Origin: Rubrivivax sp.
Lineage (GTDB): Bacteria > Pseudomonadota > Gammaproteobacteria > Burkholderiales > Burkholderiaceae_C
NCBI GenBank assembly: GCA_004210455.1
Contig: SEFA01000003.1
Span: 1 to 64,000 of the forward strand
Direction: 5' to 3'
Length of the DNA: 64,000 nucleotides
The translations under genes and the position numbers were made by a program. The notes beneath the pieces were generated by a model. That model did no database searches. It saw only the letters and a program-made list of their open reading frames with translations, and was not told where the DNA came from. Below, in pieces: positions 15,231 to 24,688 of this stretch (position 1 is its first letter; each line of letters opens with the position of its first letter).

Positions 15231-16159
15231 CACGCCCCTGCCAGTTCCTCGTAGCTCCCGCTCGAGATGAACACCCGGACCGAGTCTCCGCCGGCGGCCT
15301 TGGCTTCGGTGCAGGCCAATTGCCCGGCACCGAGCACCGCATCCACGGTATCCAGCGAGGTCTGCAGCTGCACCACCCCGAGGCTCGCCTTCACGCGCGC
15401 ACGGTGCAGGCCCCAGCGCAGCCGGTAGCCGGCGATGGACGAGCGGATCTTCTCCGCGACGATCTGGGCGTAATGCTGGTCGCAGTCCGGCAGCAGCACG
15501 ACGAAGTGGTCGTCCTCCAGCCGCGCCACGGTGTCGGACGCCCGCACCTTGGTGATCAGCATCTGTCCGAGTCCGTACAGGAAGTGGTCGGCGACCTCCG
15601 CCCCCATGCCCTGCTGGATCTCGCTGAACTTGTCGACGTCGACGAACAGCACCGACACCGGCTCATGCCGCCGGCTGCCGACGTGCTCGGCCAGACGGCG
15701 TTCGATCTCGCGGCGGTTCGCCAGTTCGGTGACGTCGTCGTGCTTGGCCGACCAGGTCGGCTGCAGCCGCTGCTGGCGGGCGGCGGTGACGTCCTCGAGG
15801 ATCCACATCGCCTCGCCGGCCGGCTGTTCCCAGTGCACCGGCGTCGCCTGCAGCCGGCCCCAGAAGCGCGAACCGTCGCGGCGGACGAATTCCACCTCCT
15901 CGTCCAGCGGGCGTCCCGCGCCGAAGGCGGTGCCGATGCGGACCTGCAGCGCCTGATGGGCCGAATCCGACACCACCGAGGCGCGCTGGTCGGTGCCGGT
16001 CAGGTCGGTCTCGTCGCCGTGGCCGAACAGGTGGTTGAAGTGCTCGCTGACCACCTCGAACTTGCCGGCGGCCACGAAGGCCACGGCCAGCGGCGCCCGC
16101 ACCAGCATCGCCCGCATGCGGGCGGCGGTCGGATCGGCGGCGTCGTGTTGGGATTGCAT
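15230..16159 (-). CDS. PAS-GGDEF protein with a degenerate active site
   Basis: 309 residues from an ATG 5 bases after AGGAG. A PAS-like sensor domain covers about 20-125 (FEVVSEHFNHLFGH, FVRRDGSRFWGRLQATPVHW), followed by a GGDEF domain (DDVTELANRREIERRLAEHV, SVLFVDVDKFSEI). The signature GG(D/E)EF is replaced by EDDHF at residues 215-219 and the substrate-contact N of the usual IND is missing. It should therefore not make c-di-GMP and may act as a sensor or partner protein. No EAL domain. Cytoplasmic, transcribed alone. Confidence 0.82.
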   Translation of the reverse strand: MQSQHDAADPTAARMRAMLVRAPLAVAFVAAGKFEVVSEHFNHLFGHGDETDLTGTDQRASVVSDSAHQALQVRIGTAFGAGRPLDEEVEFVRRDGSRFWGRLQATPVHWEQPAGEAMWILEDVTAARQQRLQPTWSAKHDDVTELANRREIERRLAEHVGSRRHEPVSVLFVDVDKFSEIQQGMGAEVADHFLYGLGQMLITKVRASDTVARLEDDHFVVLLPDCDQHYAQIVAEKIRSSIAGYRLRWGLHRARVKASLGVVQLQTSLDTVDAVLGAGQLACTEAKAAGGDSVRVFISSGSYEELAGA

Positions 16160-16260
16160 GTCGTCTCCTGGCGTATGCCGAAGGTGTACCCGTTTTGGCC
16201 CGCGCTGCAAAGCCCGGAAAGGACCCGGTTCCCGGGCCTCGTCAGACAACGGCCCCGCTT

Positions 16261-17718
16261 TCAGGGGGGCGGCGGCGCGATCTGTTCGGCCCAGTCATAG
16301 AGCGCAGAGAGAATTTCTCCAGCGCGCTCGTCTTCCGACTCCTCAGCCGTCTGGGCCAGAGTATCGATGCGCTCGAAGAACGCTTCCAGCGTCTGCGCCC
16401 CGCCCTCGCCGCCGTACAGGCGGGCGGCGCGGTGCTGTTCCCAACGCGAATGCTCTTCACCGGTCAGGCTGTCCGGGAAGTTGCGCGCGCGGTAGCGGAA
16501 CAGGATTTCCTCCAGCCGGGCATCCTGGAAGTCGACCTTGCCCTGCGCGACGCGGTCGGCCAGCGCCTCGGGCGACAGCTCACGCAGGCGCTCCAGCGAA
16601 CGGCGGTCGTCGTTCGACACGAAACCGCCGTACAGGTCCTCGTCGACATCCACGCCGCCCTCGCCCGCCGGACGCAGGAACACCTGCGACCAGAGCCGCG
16701 ACAACTCTCCGCCACGCGCGGCCAGCGTCTGCGCATGCGCCTGCCCCTGCGCGAGGTCCAGGCCCCAGCGCGCCGCCATCTCCGGCGAGAGGATCTTCAT
16801 CGACGCGATCACGATCGGCGACTTGTTGACGTGGATGGTCTTGATCGGCAGCCGGGTCACGCCCTCGGGGAGCAGCTCCTGCTTCGTGTACATCCGCACC
16901 CGGATCGCCTCGGCGTCCAGCGCGAACAGCTCGGCCGGGTCGCTGCCCAGGTCCCAGACGATCAGCTCGTTCTTGTTGGTCGGATGCGGCGCCAGCGGCC
17001 ACACCAGGGCGATGCAGCCGCGGTCCGTGCCGTACATGCCCGACACGTGCAGGAAGGGCCGGTTCGTGCCGATCTCAGCCCAGACGGCGTCCTTGCGGCG
17101 CAGCTTCAGGCAGAAGTCCCACAGCCGCGGCTGCTTCTCCTTGATCAGCCGGGCCAGCGCGATCGTCGCGCGCACGTCGGACAACGCATCGTGCGCCGCC
17201 TCGTGCGCCAGGCCGTTGGCGGCGGTCAGGTGCTCCAGCTTGAAGGACGGCCGGCCGTCCTCGTGCTTCGGCCACTCGATGCCTTCCGGGCGGAGCGCGT
17301 AGGCGCAACGCACGACGTCCAGCAGGTCCCAGCGCCCGCAGTCGTTCTGCCATTCGCGCGCGTAGGGATCGATCAGGTTGCGCCAGAACAGGAATCGCGT
17401 CACCTCGTCGTCGAAGCGGATCGTGTTGTAGCCCAGCCCGACGGTGCCGGAGCGCGACAGCTCGGCGTGGATGTCGGCGGCGAAACGGTGTTCGACCAGC
17501 CCCTGTTCCGCGCAGGTCTGCGGCAGGATGCCCGTCAACAGGCAGGACTCCGGATCAGGCAGCGAGTCCGTGGGCGGCTGGCAATAAACCATCAGCGGAT
17601 CGCCGATCTCGTTCAGCTCGGCGTCGGTGCGGATGCCGGCGAACTGCGCCGGCCGGTCGCGGCGCGGCACGCGTCCGAAGGTCTCGTAGTCGTGCCAGTA
17701 GAAGGTCATCTCATGCAT
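16261..17718 (-). CDS. sbcB: Exodeoxyribonuclease I
   Basis: 485 residues; a 3'-5' exonuclease on single-stranded DNA used in recombination and repair. HDYETFGRVPRRDRPAQFA (DEDD motif Exo I with Asp and Glu), GYNTIRFDDEVTRFLFWRN (Exo II) and AHDALSDVRATIALA (Exo III) match E. coli ExoI, as do the SH3-like and C-terminal helical parts (VNKSPIVIAS, SRWEQHRAARL). Start MHEMTFYW at 17718 gives the family length; Met4 is an alternative. Overall length is similar to the 475-residue E. coli enzyme. Confidence 0.93.
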   Translation of the reverse strand: MHEMTFYWHDYETFGRVPRRDRPAQFAGIRTDAELNEIGDPLMVYCQPPTDSLPDPESCLLTGILPQTCAEQGLVEHRFAADIHAELSRSGTVGLGYNTIRFDDEVTRFLFWRNLIDPYAREWQNDCGRWDLLDVVRCAYALRPEGIEWPKHEDGRPSFKLEHLTAANGLAHEAAHDALSDVRATIALARLIKEKQPRLWDFCLKLRRKDAVWAEIGTNRPFLHVSGMYGTDRGCIALVWPLAPHPTNKNELIVWDLGSDPAELFALDAEAIRVRMYTKQELLPEGVTRLPIKTIHVNKSPIVIASMKILSPEMAARWGLDLAQGQAHAQTLAARGGELSRLWSQVFLRPAGEGGVDVDEDLYGGFVSNDDRRSLERLRELSPEALADRVAQGKVDFQDARLEEILFRYRARNFPDSLTGEEHSRWEQHRAARLYGGEGGAQTLEAFFERIDTLAQTAEESEDERAGEILSALYDWAEQIAPPPP

Positions 17719-17794
17719 GGGGCGGGACGATACCTCAGCGGACCGGGTGCGCGGGGCGGCGACCGGCCGGATCCGACCCGCGCCCGGGGCCCCG

Positions 17795-19051
17795 TCAGCG
17801 CTCGCCGCGAGCCCCGGGCGGCGGTGCCGATGATTCGCCGGTCTCGAGCAGCACGCCCTCGACGAACTGCTCAACCACGGGACCGTACCGGCCCGCAGGG
17901 GTATTGTCGCCGCGGAAGGTGTTCAGATGGCCCGCCCGAACGGGATCGACCAGACCGTGCTTCTTGTTGGTCAGCAACAGGAGGTAGCGACCGCTCGCGA
18001 AGTCGAGGACGGCGCATTGGCCGGTCCAGCCGGTATGTGCCACCACCTCGCCGGGTTGGCGATGCCGCGGCAGCAGCTTGCGGAACAGGTGGGAGGTCGC
18101 CTCGGTCGGCAGCCGCCAACCCAGCGCGAAGCTGCGGTCCAGGTTGAAGGTCTCGCGGAAGAGCGCCACGGTCTCCGGCGAGTACAGCGTGAAATCCCCG
18201 TGGCGCCCGCCGTTCAGCATCAGGCGGCACAGTCTTCCGAGGTCCGATGCCGTCGAGAACAAGCCCGCATGGCCGGACACCTCGCCCATCGCGTGGAAGG
18301 CCTTCTCGTCGTGGACCTCGCCTTGCAGCGTATGGGTCCGGATGCCGGGGAAGCTCACTTGTCCGTCGCGGGTGTTGCCACAGCGTTCGGAAGCCATGCA
18401 GTCACGTGCCGCAAACCCGTGCCGCAGCGGCTGGTAGCAGGTGCGCGACAAGCGCATCGGCGCGTAGATCCGTGCCGTCGCCGCGTCGTCGAGGCGCTGT
18501 CCTGTCACCCTCTCGATGACGGCCCCCAGCGCCATGAAGTTCAGGTCGCTGTAGGCCGTGCGGGTGCCCGGCAGCGCGTCCATCGTCACCCGGCCCAGCA
18601 ACTGCATGGTCTTCGTCCGATCCAGCGAATAGAGATCGCCGGCGCGCGCCGGATCGTGAAAGGCCACGCCGTCGGGGAATGCGGTGTGTCCCATCAGGTC
18701 GCGCAGTCGGATATGGCGCTTGTCGCCCGTGTCCAGCGCGGGCAGGTAGCGGGCGACGGGATCGTCGATCCGGAGCGTCTGGTCGTCGACCAGCTGATGC
18801 ATCAGCGGCAGCGTCCCGAAGACCTTGGTCAGGGAGGCCAGATCGGCCATCGAGTCCGCGTACATCCGTTCCGGCTCCGGCCGCAGCACCATGCCGTCAT
18901 AACGTCGCTGGTATCCATACGCGCGCTCGTCCGTCGTGCGGTGGCGGTCGCCGACATGCAGCACCGCGCCCGCGAGGCCTTCAGACAGGCTATTCCGGAC
19001 CGTCGTTTCCATCGCTTCCATCGTCGGGAACGGCGCGGCACGGGCGTACAT
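17795..19051 (-). CDS. Serine hydrolase of the beta-lactamase/PBP-like family
   Basis: 418 residues. SLTK (in MADLASLTKVFG) is the SxxK nucleophile motif, YSDLNF supplies the Tyr-x-Asn motif and VAHTGWTG the HTG equivalent of KTG. This combination marks class C beta-lactamase-like esterases/peptidases such as E. coli YfeW. No clear signal peptide follows the ATG at 19051, which has AGGAG 7 bases upstream, so the protein may stay in the cytoplasm. The substrate (ester, peptide or cell-wall fragment) is unknown. The frame stays open far upstream, opposite PBP1A, but that is not coding. Confidence 0.82.
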   Translation of the reverse strand: MYARAAPFPTMEAMETTVRNSLSEGLAGAVLHVGDRHRTTDERAYGYQRRYDGMVLRPEPERMYADSMADLASLTKVFGTLPLMHQLVDDQTLRIDDPVARYLPALDTGDKRHIRLRDLMGHTAFPDGVAFHDPARAGDLYSLDRTKTMQLLGRVTMDALPGTRTAYSDLNFMALGAVIERVTGQRLDDAATARIYAPMRLSRTCYQPLRHGFAARDCMASERCGNTRDGQVSFPGIRTHTLQGEVHDEKAFHAMGEVSGHAGLFSTASDLGRLCRLMLNGGRHGDFTLYSPETVALFRETFNLDRSFALGWRLPTEATSHLFRKLLPRHRQPGEVVAHTGWTGQCAVLDFASGRYLLLLTNKKHGLVDPVRAGHLNTFRGDNTPAGRYGPVVEQFVEGVLLETGESSAPPPGARGER

Positions 19052-19186
19052 GATTTCTCCTGGCAATAAGGCGCCGCTGAGTGCCGCCACGCCGCCGCGG
19101 AGACCGTCCGGAAAGCCGTCGTCGTCGCTTCGTGGATACTGCGGCGCGATTGCCTTCCGACAACCCGACGCCGTCCCCGGATTCCG

Positions 19187-20053
19187 ATGCCGCTCAGCCA
19201 CCTGCTCCTGTGCCTGTCGATTGCCGCCGCCCTGCTGCCGGTGCGCGCGCCCTGGCCCTGGCTGTCCCTGCTGATCATGGCGGTCACCGCCGGCCTGGTG
19301 CACGGGCAGCTCACGATCGCCGCGATGGTGCCCGTGGCCGCGCTGGCCGCCCTCGCCTGGATGGCGATCGAGGCTCGGCACCGTCCGCGCCGCGAGGCGG
19401 TGCTGATGCTGCTGATGCTGGTGATCGGCTTCGCGCTGGCACTGCACCTGCTGCCGGGCTTCCTGAATCCGACCTACCTGGCCACGACCTCCGACGCGAA
19501 GCCGCCGACGCTCAAATACCTGAATTTCGACAAGGGCGTCGCCGGCATGCTGATGCTGGCGGTGCTGGCCTCGCAGCAGCGCCGGCGGTCCGAGGGGGGA
19601 TCCCCGCTTCCTTCGGCCGGCCTGCCGGGCCGGGCGCTCTGGGCGGTGCTGGTCGCGACGCTCGCCCTGCCCTGGCTGGCGGCCGCGATCGGCGGCCTCG
19701 GCCAGCCGACGCTGCGCTGGCCGGACAACGCGGGGCTGTTCCTGGCGACCAACCTGTTCCTGACTTGCGTGGCCGAGGAAGCGGCCTTCCGCGGCGTCAT
19801 CCAGGGCCTGCTGGCGCGCCGCCTGGGCACCGACCTGCGCACCATGAACGGCTGGCTGCCAGTGCTGCTGGCCGCCCTGCTGTTCGGGCTGGCACATGCC
19901 GCCGGCGGCACCGCCTACGTGGCGCTGGCCATGCTGGCCGGTCTGGGCTACGGTCTGGCCTACACGCTGAGCGGACGCATCGAGGTGGCCATCCTGCTGC
20001 ACTTCGCGCTCAATGCGCTGGTCTTCCTGACCTTGAACCTCGGGCACGGTTGA
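19187..20053 (+). CDS. CPBP family intramembrane metalloprotease
   Basis: 288 residues, seven or eight hydrophobic helices. The three Abi/CPBP motifs are present: EEAAFRG (Glu-Glu-x-x-x-Arg), FGLAH (Phe-x-x-x-His) and HFALN (His-x-x-x-Asn), which form the metal site in the membrane. Members cleave prenylated or membrane proteins or act in bacteriocin self-immunity; the target here is unknown. It lies between the divergent serine hydrolase and pbp1A. Confidence 0.85.
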   Translation: MPLSHLLLCLSIAAALLPVRAPWPWLSLLIMAVTAGLVHGQLTIAAMVPVAALAALAWMAIEARHRPRREAVLMLLMLVIGFALALHLLPGFLNPTYLATTSDAKPPTLKYLNFDKGVAGMLMLAVLASQQRRRSEGGSPLPSAGLPGRALWAVLVATLALPWLAAAIGGLGQPTLRWPDNAGLFLATNLFLTCVAEEAAFRGVIQGLLARRLGTDLRTMNGWLPVLLAALLFGLAHAAGGTAYVALAMLAGLGYGLAYTLSGRIEVAILLHFALNALVFLTLNLGHG

Positions 20054-20142
20054 TGCCCTGCCGGCCAGATCCCGCCATGTCCTCCACCGTGGGTCGGCCG
20101 TGTGTCTTCTGTGTACGGATTGTTGCCGTGCGCACCGGGCCC

Positions 20143-20170
20143 GGGACAGCCCCGGATGTCTGACGATAAT
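20143..20170 (+). promoter_or_regulatory. Candidate promoter of the PBP1A gene
   Basis: GGGACA (20143-20148) and GATAAT (20165-20170) are separated by 16 bases and end 28 bases before the ATG at 20198. Only the -10 element is a close match to consensus. Confidence 0.35.
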
Positions 20171-20197
20171 CCGCCGACCTGAACTCGTGCGCCCCGC

Positions 20198-22669
20198 ATG
20201 CAGCAGATTGCCCAATTCGCCCGCAACCTCGCCCGCGCCCTGGCCGGTTTCTTCCTGGCGCTCTGGCGCCGCACGGCGCCGCTGCGCGATTCGCTGCGCC
20301 AGCTGCCCACCTGGAAGCGCATCGCCGTCTGGTCGGGCGCCGGCCTGCTGGCGCTGACGCTGCTGGTGGCCGGCGCGGCCGCCGTGATCTGGCCAGGCCT
20401 GCCCGACCTCGACCGGCTGACCGACTACAACCCCAAGCAGCCGCTGCGGGTCTACTCGGAGGACGGACAGCTGCTCGCCGAGTACGGCACCGAGCGCCGC
20501 AGCTACCTGCCGCTGGAACAGATCCCCAAGCAGATGCAGCAGGCGCTGCTGGCCGTGGAGGACGCCAACTTCTACGACCACCAGGGCGTCTACGTGCCGG
20601 GCATGCTGCGGGCGTTCTGGGTCAACCTGTTCTCGTCCTCGCGCAGCCAGGGCGCGTCGACCATCACGCAGCAGCTGGCGCGCGACCTCTACCTCACGAA
20701 GAAGAAGCTCTACACCCGCAAGGTCGTCGAGATCCTGCTGGCCTTCAAGATCGAGAGCCAGTTGTCCAAGGACAAGATCCTCGAGGTCTACATGAACCAG
20801 ATCTACCTGGGTCAGCGGGCCTACGGTTTCGAGGCGGCGGCGCAGGCCTACTTCGGCAAGTCGCTGAAGGAGCTGTCGACGGCGGAGACGGCGATGCTGG
20901 CCGGACTGCCGCAGAGCCCGTACCGTGCCAATCCGATCACCAACCTCAAGCTGGCGCAGCGCCGCCAGGCGACGGTGCTGATGCGCATGGTGGACGTCGG
21001 CATGATCACGCCGGAGCAGGCCAAGCAGGCCAGGGAAGAGCCGCTGAAGCTGCGCACCGTGCAGGACCAGCGGCTGCCCTACGGCCAGTACGCGACGGAG
21101 ATGGTGCGTCAGGTGGTGCACGCCCAGTACGGCGAGGACGCCTACAACCGCGGCTTGCGGGTGACGACCACGCTGCGCATGGACGACCAGATCGCCGCGT
21201 ACAAGGCGCTGCGCCGCACGCTGATGGACTACGAGCGCCGCAAGGCCTGGCGCGGTCCCGAGGGCGACGTCGACCTGCCCGAGGGCATGGACGCGCAGGA
21301 ACAGGACACGGCGATCTCGCAGGTGTTCAACGAGCATCCGGACAACGACGACCTGCGCACGGCGGTCGTTACCCAGGTCGCGAACAACAAGCTTCAGGCG
21401 AGCCTGTCCGACGGGGACGACATCGAGATCCAGGGCGAAGGCCTGCGCTCGGTGCAATCGGCGCTGTCGCCCAAGGCCAAGGCGGACCTGCGCATCCAGC
21501 GCGGCTCCATCATCCGCGTGCTGCGCGGCGCGCCGACCAAGGCGTTTCCCAAGGGCGCCTGGGTGGTGACGCAGTCGCCGGAGGCCGAAGGCGCGCTGGT
21601 GTCGGTCGAGCCCGACAGCGGCAAGATCCTGGCGCTGGTGGGCGGTTTCGACTTCAACCGCAACCAGTTCAACCATGCGACGCAGGCCTGGCGGCAGCCG
21701 GGATCGAGCTTCAAGCCCTTCATCTACTCGGGCGCGATGGAACTCGGCGCGAGCCCCGCGACGCTGGTCGACGACGCGCCCATCTCGGTCGGCGACTGGA
21801 ACCCGCGCAACTCCGACGGCAACTTCGACGGTCCGATGACGCTGCGCCAGGCGCTGGCCAAGTCCAAGAACATGGTCACGATCCGGGTGCTGGAGCAGCT
21901 CACGCCGGCGCGCGGCCGGACCTGGGCGGGCAAGTTCGGTCTCGACGTCGAGAAGCAGCCGGAGAACCTGACGCTGGCGCTGGGCTCGGGCTCGGTGACG
22001 CCGCTGCAGATGGCGAGCGCCTATTCGGTCTTCGCCAACGGCGGCTATCTGCTCAAGCCGCTGCTGGTGACGAAGATCGTGGACGCGCAGAACCAGGTGC
22101 TGTTCCAGGCGGAGCCGGAGAAGCTCACCGACGACCGCCGCGCGATCAGCGAGCGCAATGCGTTCATCACCGGCTCGCTGCTGCGCGAGGTGGCGATCCG
22201 CGGCACGGCCTACAAGGCGAGCGCGTCGCTCAAGCGCTACGACCTTTACGGCAAGACCGGCACGACGAACGACGCGGTGGACGCGTGGTTCGCGGGCTTC
22301 CAGCAGCGCGTGGCGACGGTGGTGTGGATCGGCTACGACCAGCCGCGCAGCCTGGGCGCGGGTGAGTCCGGCGGCGGCATCGCGCTGCCGGCGTGGATCG
22401 ACTACATGCAGGTCGCGCTGAAGGACATCAAGCCCGCCGAGATCCAGCCGCCCAAGGACGGCGGTCTAGTGCAGGAGGAAGGTCCGTTCGGTCCGGACTG
22501 GGTCTTCAGCGAATACGCGGGCGACGCGGGCCTGAAGACCATCGGCCCGATGCCGCCGCCGTTGCCGCCCCCGGACGCGGCGTCGGACGCGGCCTCGGGG
22601 CCCGCAGGGCGTGCCTCGGGCGTGCCGCCGTCCTGGTGGATGGGCGGCGAACGCAGCGGCGGACAGTGA
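20198..22669 (+). CDS. mrcA: Penicillin-binding protein 1A, bifunctional transglycosylase/transpeptidase
   Basis: 823 residues, typical of class A PBPs. A cytoplasmic tail and one membrane anchor (about 46-66) precede the GT51 transglycosylase (LLAVEDANFYDHQGVYVPGM, STITQQLARDLYLTKKK, ILEVYMNQIYLG). An OB-like insert (about 300-450) is followed by the transpeptidase with S503-S-F-K506, KSKN and K686-T-G. The enzyme polymerises and crosslinks peptidoglycan from the inner membrane. The Pro-rich end (PPPLPPPDA) is disordered. The outer-membrane protein gene starts 26 bases downstream, so both may be cotranscribed. Confidence 0.93.
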   Translation: MQQIAQFARNLARALAGFFLALWRRTAPLRDSLRQLPTWKRIAVWSGAGLLALTLLVAGAAAVIWPGLPDLDRLTDYNPKQPLRVYSEDGQLLAEYGTERRSYLPLEQIPKQMQQALLAVEDANFYDHQGVYVPGMLRAFWVNLFSSSRSQGASTITQQLARDLYLTKKKLYTRKVVEILLAFKIESQLSKDKILEVYMNQIYLGQRAYGFEAAAQAYFGKSLKELSTAETAMLAGLPQSPYRANPITNLKLAQRRQATVLMRMVDVGMITPEQAKQAREEPLKLRTVQDQRLPYGQYATEMVRQVVHAQYGEDAYNRGLRVTTTLRMDDQIAAYKALRRTLMDYERRKAWRGPEGDVDLPEGMDAQEQDTAISQVFNEHPDNDDLRTAVVTQVANNKLQASLSDGDDIEIQGEGLRSVQSALSPKAKADLRIQRGSIIRVLRGAPTKAFPKGAWVVTQSPEAEGALVSVEPDSGKILALVGGFDFNRNQFNHATQAWRQPGSSFKPFIYSGAMELGASPATLVDDAPISVGDWNPRNSDGNFDGPMTLRQALAKSKNMVTIRVLEQLTPARGRTWAGKFGLDVEKQPENLTLALGSGSVTPLQMASAYSVFANGGYLLKPLLVTKIVDAQNQVLFQAEPEKLTDDRRAISERNAFITGSLLREVAIRGTAYKASASLKRYDLYGKTGTTNDAVDAWFAGFQQRVATVVWIGYDQPRSLGAGESGGGIALPAWIDYMQVALKDIKPAEIQPPKDGGLVQEEGPFGPDWVFSEYAGDAGLKTIGPMPPPLPPPDAASDAASGPAGRASGVPPSWWMGGERSGGQ

Positions 22670-22695
22670 GCGGCGGGCGACAAGGAGCTCTGGCC

Positions 22696-23502
22696 ATGAC
22701 GAAGACGCGGGTGATCGTTGCTGCGCTGCTGACGGCGGCGGTGGGCGCCGCGCGCGCGGCGGATGAAGCCGCTGAGGCCATCGAGCCGGATCAACCCGGC
22801 ATCGTCGAATCGAGCAGCACCGTGGGCAAGGGCCGCGCGCTGCTGGAGACCGGCCTCGGCTACCAGCGCGACAGGAGCGACGGCGTGCGCAGCCGCCTGT
22901 GGTCGACGCCCACGCTGCTGCGCTTCGGCTTTGCCGAGGACTGGGAGTTCCGCCTCGAGACCGACGGCCACCAGCGCCTGCGGGCCACGGATGGCGGCGG
23001 AACGTCAAAGATCAGCGGCTGGGCCGACTCGGCGCTCGGCGTGAAATGGCACGTGCAGGACGGCGACGCGGAGCGCAACACGCCGGGACTCGCCTGGCTG
23101 CTGAACGTCGACATGGACAGCGGCTCCTCGGCGTTCCGGGGTCAGGGCTGGCGGCCGTCGCTGCGGCTGACGGCGGAATGGGACCTGCTGCGCGACTGGT
23201 CGGCCGGCCTGATCGGCGGACTGTATCGGGACAGCCGCGATGACGGCAGCGGCAAGCACTTCGTCGGAGGCATTCTCGGCGCGTCGCTGGGCTGGCCAAT
23301 CGCGGAGGCGTGGAAAGGCTATGTTGAGATCGCGGGCGACCAACTCGCCTCCAATCGCAACGGCGGACGGAGCATCTCGGCAGGCACGGGAGTGACCTGG
23401 CTGGTCGACCGCCGGCTGCAGCTCGACGCGTCCATCAACCGCGGGCTGACGAAGCAGACGGCGGACTGGGTGCTGGGCGTTGGGGTATCGATCGGTTTCT
23501 GA
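22696..23502 (+). CDS. Outer-membrane beta-barrel transporter-like protein (MetA/phenol-degradation-type)
   Basis: 268 residues with signal peptide (cleavage after ARAAD region, about residue 21). AAGGAG lies 8 bases before the ATG. The mature protein starts with EPDQPGIVESSSTVGKGRAL, then alternating beta strands with aromatic ends and a final GVGVSIGF strand, as in the transporter family that includes the MetA-pathway-of-phenol-degradation proteins. It is expected in the outer membrane as a small barrel; the substrate is unknown. Confidence 0.7.
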   Translation: MTKTRVIVAALLTAAVGAARAADEAAEAIEPDQPGIVESSSTVGKGRALLETGLGYQRDRSDGVRSRLWSTPTLLRFGFAEDWEFRLETDGHQRLRATDGGGTSKISGWADSALGVKWHVQDGDAERNTPGLAWLLNVDMDSGSSAFRGQGWRPSLRLTAEWDLLRDWSAGLIGGLYRDSRDDGSGKHFVGGILGASLGWPIAEAWKGYVEIAGDQLASNRNGGRSISAGTGVTWLVDRRLQLDASINRGLTKQTADWVLGVGVSIGF

Positions 23503-23596
23503 GCCAGCGGGTTGCCGGATGTGAGCCACGGGCTCATTCCCCGCAACGCCCAGATGACGTACAAAGCCGGCTGTCCTGACAGCATCGATCGACACC

Positions 23597-24634
23597 ATGC
23601 GCCTCGCTCTCCGAATCGCCGCCCTGTCGCTGGTGATCAGCGCCCTCCCCTCGGCCTGGGCCGATCCCGCGAGCGGCACCTTCACCGCGTCGCGCGCCTG
23701 CGAGGCCTTCCAGTCCTTCAGGAAGAGCACCAACCCCGACGGCGCCAAACTGTCGCCGGGGACGGGCTACACGATCCTGGAATCGCACAACGCGGGCTGG
23801 ACGCGGGTGCAGGTGCCCGGGGCGCGACCGCCGGAGCGCTGGGTGCAGAACGACTGCGGCGCGGCTGCGGGCGGAGGCGCGCCGCCGCCGCCGCCGTCGA
23901 ACCCGACCCGCGCCCGTGGGCCGTCGGTCAACAACGAGACGGGGTCATCGACGACGAGCGGTGGTGGTCAAGGCATGTGCAAGACGCCGGACCAGTACGA
24001 CAGCTTCGTGCTGGCGATGTCGTGGCAGCCCGGCTTCTGCGAATGGACGGCGGGCGGCCGGCGCGGCAAGCCCGAGTGCGAGGCGATGGAGGACGGCAAG
24101 CTCAAGGTGACCAACCTGACGCTGCACGGCCTGTGGCCCAACCGCCAGCAATGCGGGATCAGCTACGGCGATTGCAGCAATGCGCCGATGAATCTCTCGA
24201 AGGAGACGATCTCGTACATCGGCCCGTGGATGCCGAACTTCCTCTACGAGAAGGGCTTCGGCGAGCACGAGTGGCGCAAGCACGGCACCTGCCAGACGAC
24301 GCTCAATCCGGACGCGTACTTCCGGCGCGCGGTCGACCTGGTGAAGCAGTTCAACGATTCCAGCGCGGGCAGGTACATCCGCCAGAACATCGGCGGGGCG
24401 ATCTCGCGCAACACCTTCTACGAGAAGCTGAAGGCGGAGACCGGCAGCGACGCGTACCGCGACAGCGTCAAGCTGATGTGCTCGGGGCAGTACCTCACCG
24501 AGATCCAGGTGAAGTTGCCGCGCGATTACAAGGCCGGCGGAACGCTGAAGCAGCTGCTCGGCGACCAGCCGAGCGGCAGCGGCGGTGGGACCTGCCGAAG
24601 GGACGAGATCAGGATCGAGGCGAGCGGGCGGTGA
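23597..24634 (+). CDS. Secreted ribonuclease T2 family endoribonuclease
   Basis: 345 residues. Signal peptide (cleavage after PSAWA, about residue 22), then an SH3-like N-terminal region containing VQVPGARPPERWVQNDC, a Pro/Ser/Gly linker (about 90-125), and the RNase T2 domain. Both catalytic segments are present: LTLHGLWPN (CAS I) and EHEWRKHGTC (CAS II), each with its His. Cys pairs suggest periplasmic or extracellular folding. It would degrade RNA outside the cytoplasm, and CpdB encoded at 6495 could process the products further. Confidence 0.9.
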   Translation: MRLALRIAALSLVISALPSAWADPASGTFTASRACEAFQSFRKSTNPDGAKLSPGTGYTILESHNAGWTRVQVPGARPPERWVQNDCGAAAGGGAPPPPPSNPTRARGPSVNNETGSSTTSGGGQGMCKTPDQYDSFVLAMSWQPGFCEWTAGGRRGKPECEAMEDGKLKVTNLTLHGLWPNRQQCGISYGDCSNAPMNLSKETISYIGPWMPNFLYEKGFGEHEWRKHGTCQTTLNPDAYFRRAVDLVKQFNDSSAGRYIRQNIGGAISRNTFYEKLKAETGSDAYRDSVKLMCSGQYLTEIQVKLPRDYKAGGTLKQLLGDQPSGSGGGTCRRDEIRIEASGR

Positions 24635-24688
24635 GCGCCGCGATGCATTTGAACGACTTGAGCCTCGTGGACACCGGCGTCCGTTGCC

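Noticed and set aside
19052-21676. Upstream extension of the minus-strand serine hydrolase frame opposite PBP1A
   Set aside because: The frame stays open by GC bias; the ATG at 19051 with AGGAG starts the recognisable protein.
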